From Fundidesulfovibrio magnetotacticus (GTDB lineage: Bacteria; Desulfobacterota; Desulfovibrionia; Desulfovibrionales; Desulfovibrionaceae), in the NCBI RefSeq assembly GCF_013019105.1, contig NZ_BLTE01000002.1, forward strand, positions 186,001 through 250,000: a stretch of 64,000 bases of DNA. Direction: 5' to 3'. The position numbers were made by a program, and so were the translations under genes. Shown here one piece after another: positions 28,693-36,333 of the stretch. The notes under the pieces were generated by a model. The model saw only the letters and a list, made by a program, of their open reading frames with translations. It was not told the DNA's origin and did not search any database. Position 1 is the stretch's first letter. Each line of letters opens with the position of its first letter.

Positions 28693-29990
28693 TATTCAGC
28701 TTCCTCCTCGTCTCCGGGTTGCATGTGCGGCGGCAGATCCATGAGTTCGCAGATGAGTTCCTTGAAGCTCATGACCTTGATGCCCAGATCGTATTCCTTG
28801 TTGAGGTCGTTGATCTGGTCGGTGCAGTTGTGGCAGGGCACCAGCACGTACTTGCAGCCGGTCTTCTTGATCTGTTCGGCCTTCACCTTGCCCGCCACCA
28901 TGCGGATCTTCTTGTAGTCGGCGCCCATGGGGATGAAGCCGCCGCCGCCGCAGCAGCAGTGGCTCCACTCGGCGTCGGGCTGCATGGGCACGTAGTTGTC
29001 GCAGAGCATCTCCATGAGGCCGTCGCCGTACGCGCCCAGGTCGCCGGAGCGCGAGAGGTTGCACGGGTGCTGGTAGGTCATGGGTTCTTTGAACTTGTGC
29101 TTGAGCTTGATGCGGCCTTCTTTCAGGTAGTCGTGGAAGAGCTTCACGGCGTGGGTGACTTCCACGGGGGCCTGTCCATTGGGCTGCTTGGTCCAGTAGG
29201 GGCCTTCGTACTTGGCGGCGCGGTAGGCGTGGCCGCACTCGGTGATGCAGATCTTCTTGGCGCGCAGCTTCTGGGCGGCGTCGTAGAGGGTCTGGGTCAC
29301 CTGCCCGGCCACCTTGAGGTTGCCCGAGAACATGGAGAGGTTGGTGGCTTCCCAGCCGTGGGAGGGCATGGTCCAGTTCTCGCCGGCGGCGTGCATGACC
29401 ATGGCCGCTTCCTGGATGTCCTGGGGGTAGTACTTGGGCTCGCGGGAGTTCACCACGAACATGATGTTCGCGTCTTCCTTGTCGATGGGGATTTCCAGGT
29501 CCTTGAGGCGGTCCTGTCCTTCCTCGGCCATCCACTCGCAGGTCTCGACGAATTCCTCGTCGGGGATCGACATCTGGTTGCCGAACTCCACGTAGGACTG
29601 GTCGATGGTCATGAGCCTGTCGGGGCACACGTTCTGGGTGCGCATGCACTGGCGGGCGATGTTGATCATCAGGGCGATCTCGATGCCGAAGGGGCAGTAC
29701 TGGGAGCAGCGGCGGCACATGGTGCAGCGGCCCCAGGCCACTTCCTTCATCTCCTGGAGCTGCTCGCGGGAGACGTTGCCCTTCTTCTTGATCAGCTCGC
29801 CCAGGGTGACCCTGGCCTTGTACTGGGGCATGAACTCGGGCTTGTTGTCGTTGGCCAGGTAGAAGAAGCAGGACTCGGAGCACAGGCCGCAGGACATGCA
29901 GGTCTTGAGCCAGGCGCGCAGGCGAGCGGTGTCGTTGCGCTCGATGACCGCCATGATCTCTTCGGCGTTGACGGGCTTTTGATCGGACAT
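28692..29990 (-). CDS. tmcB: TmcB, cytoplasmic Fe-S/CCG-domain subunit (HmcF/DsrK-like)
   Basis: A 432-residue protein of the HdrD/DsrK/HmcF type. Two [4Fe-4S] motifs lie in the first third (CMSCGLCSESC near residue 36, CTMCRRCSQYCPFG near 90). The C-terminal half has CCG-type cysteine clusters: HPCNLSRSGD, then WSHCCCGGGGF and VLVPCHNCTDQ, which in relatives bind a special cluster for thiol-disulfide or similar chemistry. There is no membrane segment, so it should sit on the cytoplasmic face beside TmcC. At 432 residues it matches TmcB/HmcF rather than the longer DsrK. It starts ten bases after the tmcC stop. Confidence 0.87.
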   Translation of the reverse strand: MSDQKPVNAEEIMAVIERNDTARLRAWLKTCMSCGLCSESCFFYLANDNKPEFMPQYKARVTLGELIKKKGNVSREQLQEMKEVAWGRCTMCRRCSQYCPFGIEIALMINIARQCMRTQNVCPDRLMTIDQSYVEFGNQMSIPDEEFVETCEWMAEEGQDRLKDLEIPIDKEDANIMFVVNSREPKYYPQDIQEAAMVMHAAGENWTMPSHGWEATNLSMFSGNLKVAGQVTQTLYDAAQKLRAKKICITECGHAYRAAKYEGPYWTKQPNGQAPVEVTHAVKLFHDYLKEGRIKLKHKFKEPMTYQHPCNLSRSGDLGAYGDGLMEMLCDNYVPMQPDAEWSHCCCGGGGFIPMGADYKKIRMVAGKVKAEQIKKTGCKYVLVPCHNCTDQINDLNKEYDLGIKVMSFKELICELMDLPPHMQPGDEEEAE

Positions 29991-30000
29991 ATGGCGTCTC

Positions 30001-30651
30001 CTACCAGGTCTTGGTGCCGCGGCGGGCGAATTCGCTGCCGATGAAGGCGCGCGTCAGGAAGAACAGGAACGCGTGGGCCAGCTTGGTGAAGGGCAGCAGG
30101 ATGAGCATCATGCAGCCGAAGAGCACATGCAGGAAGAGCATCTGGTCCGGGGGCAGCAGCATCTTGTGGTAGGCAAGAAAGCCCGTCAGGAACGGCAGGA
30201 AGGTGACGCACCAGACGAAGTAGTCCTTGGGCTCGGTGACGATCTTCACGTGGGGCAGCACGAAGCGGCGGCCCAGCATGAACAGGGCCGAGGCCAGGAA
30301 GAGCAGGGTGAGCACGTCGGTGAGGCCGTCGGGCAGGCTCGGCCAGTGGATGCCCCGGTTGAACTCGAAGGTGACGGCGTGGCCCAGCGCGAAGAGCGGG
30401 GTGAGGATAAGGCAGACGTGGAACACGAAGAAGCCCAGGGCCGTGGCCGGGCTTTCGCGCAGGGGGCGCGACCCCAGGGGCATGAGCCAAGCCCACACGG
30501 AGGCGCGGGCCGCTCCGGGGTTGTAGTGGTCGTAGAAGACCTTGTCCGTGCGCTTGGACATTTTGTAGAGGCTCATGACCTGCCACAAGCTGCCCACGAC
30601 GAACACGGCGAAGGCAATCCATACCAATGGACCGTTCACGAATGCGTACAT
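30001..30651 (-). CDS. tmcC: TmcC, NarI-like cytochrome b membrane subunit (HmcE-like)
   Basis: A 216-residue membrane protein with about five hydrophobic segments (VWIAFAVFVVGSLWQVM, ALGFFVFHVCLILTPLFALG, LTLLFLASALFML, FVWCVTFLPFLTGFLA, MLFLHVLFGCMMLILLPF). Histidines in segments two, four and five (FHV, AYHK, LHV) are placed to ligate b hemes, as in NarI, DsrM and HmcE. It would link the quinone pool or TmcA to TmcB. DsrM is notably longer. I chose the ATG at 30651, which has AAGGAG six bases upstream. It is the first gene of tmcCBA. No tmcD-like gene is visible next to it. Confidence 0.83.
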   Translation of the reverse strand: MYAFVNGPLVWIAFAVFVVGSLWQVMSLYKMSKRTDKVFYDHYNPGAARASVWAWLMPLGSRPLRESPATALGFFVFHVCLILTPLFALGHAVTFEFNRGIHWPSLPDGLTDVLTLLFLASALFMLGRRFVLPHVKIVTEPKDYFVWCVTFLPFLTGFLAYHKMLLPPDQMLFLHVLFGCMMLILLPFTKLAHAFLFFLTRAFIGSEFARRGTKTW

Positions 30652-30744
30652 GGCGTCTCCTTTCAAAAGTGATGGGCCTACGTCGCCTTGCCGGACGCCA
30701 GGGCGACCGGCCGCCAACTGCTTTCCGCCCCTGCCCGGGACGGA

Positions 30745-30762
30745 TTGTGCACGAATTCACAT
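30745..30762. promoter_or_regulatory. CRP/FNR-like palindrome upstream of tmcC
   Basis: TTGTGC-ACGAAT-TCACAT resembles the TGTGA-N6-TCACA sites of CRP/FNR-family regulators; in Desulfovibrio, HcpR is reported to use such sites. It is centred about 100 bases upstream of the tmcC ATG. Each half-site has one or two mismatches, so this is a candidate only. Confidence 0.4.
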
Positions 30763-31120
30763 GGAGTGGATGATGGGGCGCGCGCTGACGTGCCCGCCCG
30801 GCCGCCCTGGAGCCTCCCGGCTCCGCGCGTCCGGCGGGTCGTACGCCGCGTTGCGGCAAGCGGACCGCTACGAAAGCGGACCGGTGTCCCCCCACCCCCT
30901 CCCGTCTGTCGCGTGCAGGCCCTCACTGCCCTGTGCGTCGCCAGCCGGGGACCCCGGCCCCGAAGCTTCCTGCCCTGGCGCATTGGCTGCGCCGTTGAGG
31001 GAGGGCAAGATACTTTGGAACTCAGGTATATGCCGCCTACGCTTCCGGGAACACTCTGTCAAGCCGCCGTTTTCCTACCTTCCGAGGAGGTGTATTGCAG
31101 AGTGCACCAATTCCTTTCTG

Positions 31121-31134
31121 ACCAATTTGGTATG
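31121..31134. promoter_or_regulatory. Quasi-palindrome shared with the nhc upstream region (tmc copy)
   Basis: ACCAATTTGGTATG on the plus strand matches the nhc copy (27717-27730) at 13 of 14 bases. ACCAA-T-TTGGT is a perfect 5-bp inverted repeat. On the minus strand (tmc direction) the next TGGT half-site is 15 bases downstream, and CAATAC, a possible weak -10, begins 23 bases after the core. Confidence 0.5.
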
Positions 31135-31345
31135 GTAATGCGGTCAGGCCGCCCCGCTACCTACGCTCAAACGACAGGAACAGGAGGGTGCGGCGGATGG
31201 TTTGCACGGACCGTGAAACGCTGGGGACCAAACAGGCCGGAGGGCCTTTCAGGCGGGATGGCCCGCGGCCCTGCCGAATACGGTCGGTGGGGAAACGACG
31301 CGGGCCGGACGCGGCTACGCCCCGGGAGAGGGCGAACCCGCCGAC

Positions 31346-31381
31346 CCGGCGGCCCACCGCACTGGAGGGGTGGGCCGCCGG
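31346..31381 (-). terminator. Stem-loop downstream of the Rrf2 gene
   Basis: A perfect 13-bp stem (CCGGCGGCCCACC and its complement) with a ten-base loop lies 25 bases after the stop. No T-run follows, so termination may depend on Rho or be incomplete, in which case transcription could read on toward tmcC. Confidence 0.6.
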
Positions 31382-31406
31382 AAGAGATGCTGTAGGTGAG
31401 GGGCGA

Positions 31407-31841
31407 TCACTCGCAACAGGGCGTTGCGTCCTCGGGGGTGCTGGCCTTGAGCAGTTCTTCGAGGGTCATGGAATCGAGGCGTTCCAGCAGGGCCTTGCTC
31501 ACCTCCTGCCAGAGGCGGCTGGTGACGCAGGTCTTCAGGCGCGGGCAGCTGGTGCGCTCGGTCCAGCAGGTGACGAGGTTCAGGTCGCCCTCCAGGGCGC
31601 GCACGATCTCGCCCATGGAGATGGACGAGGGCGGCTTGGCCAGCAGATGCCCGCCCTTGGAGCCGCGCATGCTGCGGATAAGGCCGGCCTTCTTGAGAAT
31701 GCGCGACAGTTTTTCCAAATATTTCACGGAAATTCCCTGGCGATGAGCGATTTCGCTCACGCGCACGGGGCCGTTGCCTCCGTTCTGGGCCAGATCGAGC
31801 AGCATGCGCGTTCCGTAACGGCTGCGGGTGGTCAGCTTCAT
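31407..31841 (-). CDS. Rrf2-family transcriptional regulator
   Basis: A 144-residue winged helix-turn-helix regulator. The N-terminus MKLTTRSRYGTRMLLDLAQN and the recognition region ISVKYLEKLSRILKKAGL are diagnostic of the Rrf2 family (IscR, NsrR, RsrR). Three cysteines in the dimer region (CWTERTSCPRLKTC; spacing C-x6-C-x5-C) match the Fe-S ligand pattern of IscR/NsrR-type members, so it may sense cluster status, oxygen or nitric oxide. The founding Rrf2 gene was described beside the hmc redox operon of Desulfovibrio vulgaris, and here the gene lies upstream of tmcCBA on the same strand. It also diverges from mdcA. The ATG at 31841 is at the conserved start. Confidence 0.88.
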   Translation of the reverse strand: MKLTTRSRYGTRMLLDLAQNGGNGPVRVSEIAHRQGISVKYLEKLSRILKKAGLIRSMRGSKGGHLLAKPPSSISMGEIVRALEGDLNLVTCWTERTSCPRLKTCVTSRLWQEVSKALLERLDSMTLEELLKASTPEDATPCCE

Positions 31842-31894
31842 GCGGGGGAGTCCTTGTTCGGTTGCCTGGAGCATCTGCTTGATGCTTTTGAAGA

Positions 31895-31923
31895 AGATTA
31901 CGCTTTGTTCATCCTTCTGACAA
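31895..31923 (-). promoter_or_regulatory. Candidate sigma-70 promoter of the Rrf2 gene
   Basis: On the minus strand TTGTCA (31923-31918, five of six to consensus), a 17-bp spacer and TAATCT (31900-31895, three of six) lie about 55 bases upstream of the ATG. Confidence 0.5.
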
Positions 31924-32071
31924 GCCGTCGCGGCCCGGATGATCTTCGCGGTTCCCATTCGCCGCGCCGTGGGCTAGCATCGGCCGGGCAAACAGACGCG
32001 GCGCTGGCCCGCCCGACGCCCGCAAGGCCCGTCGCGCGGCGCGCGACCAACTTCCAAGCCCGGGGGCACGC

Positions 32072-33718
32072 ATGGTCACCGACGCCCGGTTCAGCACTCG
32101 CATGCGGGCGCGCGCCCGCAAACTGGAGGCCGCGTCCGGCGTCGCCCGGGGACAGTTCGTCCCCCCAGGCGACGTGGTGCGCCTTCTGGAGGCGGTGATC
32201 GCCCCGGGAGACCGGGTCTGCATCGAGGGCGACAACCAGAAGCAGGCCGACTTCCTGGCCCAGTGCCTGGCCCGGGTGAACCCCGACCGGGTGAACGGCC
32301 TGCGCATGACCCAATCCTCGGTGATCCTCCCGGAGCACCTGGACGTCTTCGAGCGCGGCATCGCCGCCACCCTCGACTTCGCCTACGCCGGGCCCCAGGG
32401 GGAACGCCTCTTCCGCATGGTGGACGAGAAACGCCTGACCATCGGCGCCATCCACACCTATGTGGAGCTCTACGCCCGTTCCTACACCGACCTCTGCCCC
32501 GACGTGTGCCTGCTCGCCGCCGCCCAGGCCGACAGGGCCGGGAACGTCTACACCGGCTTCAGCACCGAGGAGACCCCGGCCCTCATCGAGGCCACGGCGT
32601 TCAAGGACGGGGTGTCCGTGGTGCAGGTCAACGAGGTGGTGGACAAGCTCCCCCGGGTGGACATCCCTTCGGACTGGGTGGACTTCATCGTGGAGAGCCC
32701 CAGGCCCTTCTACATCGAGCCGCTCTTCACCAAGGACCCCGCGCGCATCAGCGACGTGCAGGTGCTCATGGGCATGATGGCCATGAAGGCCATCTACGCC
32801 CGGTATCTGCCCCGGACCATCAACCACGGCGTGGGGTTCAACACGGCCGCCATCGAACTGCTCCTGCCCACCTACGGCCAGGAGCTGGGGCTCAAGGGCA
32901 GGGCCTGCCGCTTCTGGGCGCTCAACCCGCACCCCACCATGATCCCGGCCATCGAGGAGGGCTTCGCGGAGATCGTCTACCCCGTGGGCGGCGAGGTGGG
33001 CATGGAGGCCTACGTCAACAACAAGCCCGACATCTTCCCCGTCGGCCCCGGCGGAACCATGCGCTCAAACCGCTTCTTCAGCCAGATGAGCGGCCACTTC
33101 GCGGACATCTTCGTGGGCGCCACCCTTCAGATAGACACCCAGGCCAACAGCTCCACGGTAACGTCGGGGCGTCTGGTGGGCTACGGCGGCGCGCCCAACT
33201 TCGGCTGCGAGTCGCGCGGGCGCAGGCATGCCAGCCCCGCCTGGCTCGCGGCAGGCGCCGAGGGCTACGCAGGGGCCGCCATGCCCCGGGGCAGGAAGCT
33301 CGTGGTTCAGATCGTGGAAACCTTCCGCGGCAGGATGCTGCCCACCTTCGTGGAGCGGCTCGACGCCTGGGACTTCCAGGAAAAGGGCTTCTTTGAGACC
33401 CCTCCGGTGATGATCTACGGCGACGACATCACCCACATCGTCACCGAGGAGGGGGTGGCCAACCTGCTGCTGTGCCGCACGCCCCAGGAGCGCGAGCAGG
33501 CCGTGCGCGGCGTGGCCGGATTCACGCCCGTGGGCCTGGCCCGCGACAAGGCCATGGTGGACCGCCTGCGCGAGCGCAAGGCCGTGCAGTGGGCCTGCGA
33601 CCTGGACATCAAGGAGAGCCGCGCCACCCGCGACATGCTGGCGGCCAGGAGCATCAAGGATCTGGTGGACTGGTCCGGCGGCCTCTACGATCCGCCCAGC
33701 CGCTTCAGGAACTGGTAG
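32072..33718 (+). CDS. mdcA: Malonate decarboxylase alpha subunit (acetyl-S-ACP:malonate ACP transferase)
   Basis: A 548-residue protein matching MdcA in length and sequence (DRVCIEGDNQKQADFLA, TQSSVILPEHLDVF, PRTINHGVGFNTAAIELLLP shown in part, RSNRFFSQMSGHFADIF, KLVVQIVETFRGRMLPTF). MdcA belongs to the CoA-transferase group: it swaps acetyl for malonyl on the acyl carrier protein, the first step of biotin-independent malonate decarboxylation to acetate and CO2. It is the first gene of mdcACDEGBH, all on the same strand with tight spacing. Upstream are 230 bases shared with the divergent Rrf2 gene; no clear mdcA promoter was seen there. Confidence 0.95.
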   Translation: MVTDARFSTRMRARARKLEAASGVARGQFVPPGDVVRLLEAVIAPGDRVCIEGDNQKQADFLAQCLARVNPDRVNGLRMTQSSVILPEHLDVFERGIAATLDFAYAGPQGERLFRMVDEKRLTIGAIHTYVELYARSYTDLCPDVCLLAAAQADRAGNVYTGFSTEETPALIEATAFKDGVSVVQVNEVVDKLPRVDIPSDWVDFIVESPRPFYIEPLFTKDPARISDVQVLMGMMAMKAIYARYLPRTINHGVGFNTAAIELLLPTYGQELGLKGRACRFWALNPHPTMIPAIEEGFAEIVYPVGGEVGMEAYVNNKPDIFPVGPGGTMRSNRFFSQMSGHFADIFVGATLQIDTQANSSTVTSGRLVGYGGAPNFGCESRGRRHASPAWLAAGAEGYAGAAMPRGRKLVVQIVETFRGRMLPTFVERLDAWDFQEKGFFETPPVMIYGDDITHIVTEEGVANLLLCRTPQEREQAVRGVAGFTPVGLARDKAMVDRLRERKAVQWACDLDIKESRATRDMLAARSIKDLVDWSGGLYDPPSRFRNW

Positions 33719-33729
33719 CAGGAGGCCCC

Positions 33730-34038
33730 ATGGAACATCTGGAATTCACCCTCCCCGGCAGGACCGGCGGCCCGCGCGCCAACGAATGGGCCATCGCGGG
33801 GGTGGTCACCTCGGGCAATCTGGAGGTCCTGGCCGAGGCCATGGACCTTGGCGGAGCGTGCCGCTTCGTCATCGACACCTCCGCCAAGGGCTACCGGGAC
33901 ACATGGCGGGCCGTGGTGGAGGACTTCATGGCCAAGCACGCCCCGGGCGACGTGCTGTTTTCCATCAACGACTCGGCGGCCAGCCCCGCCGTGGTCGGCC
34001 TCCGGCTGGCCCAGGCGCTGGAAGCCCTCAACGGCTGA
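33730..34038 (+). CDS. mdcC: Malonate decarboxylase acyl carrier protein (delta subunit)
   Basis: A 102-residue protein. MdcC carries the prosthetic group 2'-(5''-phosphoribosyl)-3'-dephospho-CoA on a serine near residue 25-28; here the motif VVTSGNLEVL contains Ser28, in the expected place. It also has FVIDTSAKGYRDTW and VLFSINDSAASPAVV, typical of the family. It starts eleven bases after mdcA with GGAGG upstream. Malonyl and acetyl groups ride on the thiol of this carrier during catalysis. Confidence 0.93.
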   Translation: MEHLEFTLPGRTGGPRANEWAIAGVVTSGNLEVLAEAMDLGGACRFVIDTSAKGYRDTWRAVVEDFMAKHAPGDVLFSINDSAASPAVVGLRLAQALEALNG

Positions 34039-34050
34039 ACGGAGCGGTCC

Positions 34051-34947
34051 ATGCGCGCCACCAGACGCAGCTATTTCGAGGCCACGGCCAGGCAGCGGGT
34101 CTCGGGCATCGCGGACCCCGGGAGCTTCAAGGAAATCTGCGGCCCAACGGAGCGCCGCACAAGCCCCAGCCTGCCCTTCTTCGGGCTTCCGGCGGCCTTC
34201 GACGACGGCGTGGTGGTGGGCGACGCCCTGATCGGCGGCCGGCCCGTGTCCCTGGCCGCCCAGGAGGGCCGCTTCATGGGCGGGGCCTTTGGGGAGGTCC
34301 ACGCCGCCAAGGTGGCGGGCCTGCTCCGGCGCGCCCTGCGCACCCGTCCCGAGGCCTTCGTCTTCCTGCTCGATTCGGGCGGAGTGCGCCTGCAGGAGGC
34401 CAACGCAGGGGAGATCGGCGTCACGGAGATCATGCGCGCCATCTTCGACCTGCGCCATGCGGGCGTTCCGGTGATCGGCGTGGTGGGGGGCTCCTGCGGC
34501 TCTTTCGGCGGCGCGGGGATCGTCAGCGGCTGCTGCGACACGCTCATCGCCTCGCAAGAGGGGCGCATGGGCGTCTCCGGCCCGGAGGTCATCGAAACCA
34601 CCATGGGCGTGGAGGCCTTCGACTCCCGCGACAGGGCGCTGGTCTGGCGCACCACGGGCGGCAAGAACCGCCGTCTGTTCGGCGCGGTGAGCGCCCTGGT
34701 GGAGGACCACATCCCGGCCTTCCGGGAGGCCCTCCTCAAGGCCCTGGACCGCCCCGCCTCCTTCACCCTGGAAGCCCTGGCCGCCAGGCGCGCGGCGCTC
34801 AAGGCCCGGTTCGAGACGTACGGATCGGCCGGGGACGCCCTGGACATCTGGCGCGCCATGGGGTTCGACCGGCCGGAGGACGTGCCCGCCATGGACGTCC
34901 GCGATCTTGAGGCGCGGCTTGAGCCCGCGCGGGAGGAAACGCCGTGA
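34051..34947 (+). CDS. mdcD: Malonate decarboxylase beta subunit
   Basis: A 298-residue carboxyltransferase-fold protein. Typical MdcD segments are SYFEATARQRV, EICGPTERRTSPSLP, FLLDSGGVRLQEANAGE, and VVGGSCGSFGGAGI, the last forming the oxyanion-hole glycine stretch of crotonase-like decarboxylases. With MdcE it forms the unit that removes CO2 from malonyl-S-ACP. It is about normal length for MdcD. Its stop overlaps the mdcE start by four bases (GTGA), so the two subunits are translationally coupled. Confidence 0.94.
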   Translation: MRATRRSYFEATARQRVSGIADPGSFKEICGPTERRTSPSLPFFGLPAAFDDGVVVGDALIGGRPVSLAAQEGRFMGGAFGEVHAAKVAGLLRRALRTRPEAFVFLLDSGGVRLQEANAGEIGVTEIMRAIFDLRHAGVPVIGVVGGSCGSFGGAGIVSGCCDTLIASQEGRMGVSGPEVIETTMGVEAFDSRDRALVWRTTGGKNRRLFGAVSALVEDHIPAFREALLKALDRPASFTLEALAARRAALKARFETYGSAGDALDIWRAMGFDRPEDVPAMDVRDLEARLEPAREETP

Positions 34948-35651
34948 AGCTCGACGAGGCGCTCAAAAGCCTGTTCCCGGCAGGATGCTCCGTGCGGACC
35001 GAGGGGAACGTGGTCCTGGGCGAGGCCCGCGTCGGGACGCGCGGCGAGGCCGTGGCCGCGGTTCTGGGCACCACGGACAACGCCTTCATCGGCCTGGAGG
35101 AGATCCTGGCCCTGGGCGAGGGCCTGCTGGACGTGCTGCGCGACCATCCGGGCCGCCCCGTGGTCCTGCTGGTGGACAACGCCGGGCAGCGCATGGCCCT
35201 GCGCGAGGAGCTGCTGGGACTCTTCGAATACATCGCCAACCTTGCCGCCCTGCAGGACCTGGCCCGCCGCAGGGGCCACAAGATCCTGGCTGTGGTCTAC
35301 GGCAACTCCGTCGCGGGGGGCTTCATCGCCTGCGGGATGCTGGCGGACCGGATCTGCGCCCTGGCCGACGCCCGCACCTCGGTCATGAACCTGGCGTCCA
35401 TCGCCCGGGTGACCCGCCTCTCCCAGGACTTCCTGGAGGAACTGAGCAAAACCCTGCCCGTGTTCGCGCCCGGGCTCCAACCTTTCTTCAAGATGGGCGG
35501 CATCCACGAAATCTGGGACGCGGACCACGCCCAGCGCCTGGAGGCCGCCCTGGCCGCCTGCTCGCCCCAGGACGAGCGGGCCGCCCTGGGCCGGGAGCGC
35601 GCCGGACGCACCCTGGCCCGGGACATCATGGACCGCGTGGCCTCGGCCTGA
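34944..35651 (+). CDS. mdcE: Malonate decarboxylase gamma subunit
   Basis: A 235-residue carboxyltransferase-fold partner of MdcD. VVLLVDNAGQRMALREELLG and KILAVVYGNSVAGGFIACGM (each shown in part) match MdcE. It starts with GTG inside the mdcD stop, with GGAGG a few bases upstream. Fused or separate MdcD and MdcE occur in other bacteria; here they are separate. Confidence 0.93.
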   Translation: MKLDEALKSLFPAGCSVRTEGNVVLGEARVGTRGEAVAAVLGTTDNAFIGLEEILALGEGLLDVLRDHPGRPVVLLVDNAGQRMALREELLGLFEYIANLAALQDLARRRGHKILAVVYGNSVAGGFIACGMLADRICALADARTSVMNLASIARVTRLSQDFLEELSKTLPVFAPGLQPFFKMGGIHEIWDADHAQRLEAALAACSPQDERAALGRERAGRTLARDIMDRVASA

Positions 35652-35654
35652 CCC

Positions 35655-36317
35655 ATGCGGCTCGTCGCGGCGCATCGCCATTGGTTCGCGCGGCTTGCCC
35701 CCGAAGCCTGGGCCGAAGGGCTCGTGCGCCCCGACGGATGCGCGCCCCGGAACCCGGAGCGCATCGGCCGGTGGATCGGGGCCGGGCTGCCGCTGGTGGT
35801 GCGCCGCCCCTGCCGGACGCCCGATGGGCTGCTCTGCTGCGGCCTGGCCCTGCCTCCCGGGGAGGGCGGCCTGCGGCTGCCGTACGCGGTCCATGCCCGG
35901 GCCGTCCTGGCGCTCGACCCGCCCCCCCTGCTGCGCCAGTGCCTGGAGGCCGCGCCCGCCCCCTGGCGCTCGGGCCTCGCCCGGCTCCTCCAGGTCCTGG
36001 AGGATGCGGGCCTTGCCCCGCGCGTGTTCGGCAGCCTGGCCTGGGCCGGTCTGACCGGCCTGGATTTCCTCCATGCTGGGTCCGACGTGGACCTGCTGGT
36101 GGCCGTGGACCGGCGTGAAGCGCTGGACGCCCTCGGGCGCGCGCTGGCCGACCCGGGCGGGGACGCCCCCCCGGTGGAGGCGGAGGTGCTCCTGCCGGAC
36201 GGTGGAAGCTTCCAGTGGGCCGAATACGCCAGAAACACTCCCAAGGTGCTCGTCAAATCCGATGCAGTCGTCCATCTTGCCAGCCGGAACTCCCTCCTGG
36301 ACTCCCTGGGGGCCTGA
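35655..36317 (+). CDS. mdcG: Phosphoribosyl-dephospho-CoA transferase (malonate decarboxylase holo-ACP synthase)
   Basis: A 220-residue nucleotidyltransferase-fold enzyme that attaches the phosphoribosyl-dephospho-CoA group to Ser28 of MdcC. The nucleotidyltransferase signature is RVFGSLAWAGLTG with SDVDLLV some 20 residues later, where the two aspartates would bind metal. The N-terminal half (RHWFARLAPEAW, PLVVRRPC) is also MdcG-like. It begins three bases after mdcE and is followed closely by mdcB. Confidence 0.88.
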   Translation: MRLVAAHRHWFARLAPEAWAEGLVRPDGCAPRNPERIGRWIGAGLPLVVRRPCRTPDGLLCCGLALPPGEGGLRLPYAVHARAVLALDPPPLLRQCLEAAPAPWRSGLARLLQVLEDAGLAPRVFGSLAWAGLTGLDFLHAGSDVDLLVAVDRREALDALGRALADPGGDAPPVEAEVLLPDGGSFQWAEYARNTPKVLVKSDAVVHLASRNSLLDSLGA

Positions 36318-36333
36318 GGCCCCTCCCGCGCGC

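Larger units (their letters stand above)
30652..31345. other. Long non-coding region upstream of tmcC
   Basis: About 690 bases with no supported gene. It holds a CRP/FNR-like quasi-palindrome (30745-30762) and the 14-base element shared with the nhc upstream region (31121-31134). Several open frames cross it but lack plausible starts or family features. Confidence 0.55.

Noticed and set aside
28285-30651. Reading the three-gene redox operon as dsrMKJ
   Set aside because: The cytochrome has four CXXCH sites rather than three, the Fe-S subunit is 432 residues rather than over 500, and the membrane subunit is 216 residues, shorter than DsrM. Size and heme number fit TmcABC.
27963-31962. Shared 12-mer CCCATTCGCCGC near 27963 and near 31953
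   Set aside because: It is short, GC-rich and in unrelated contexts, so chance is the simpler explanation.
31188-32198. A long plus-strand open frame over the Rrf2 gene
   Set aside because: It is antisense to the well-supported Rrf2 gene and then overlaps the start of mdcA in another frame.
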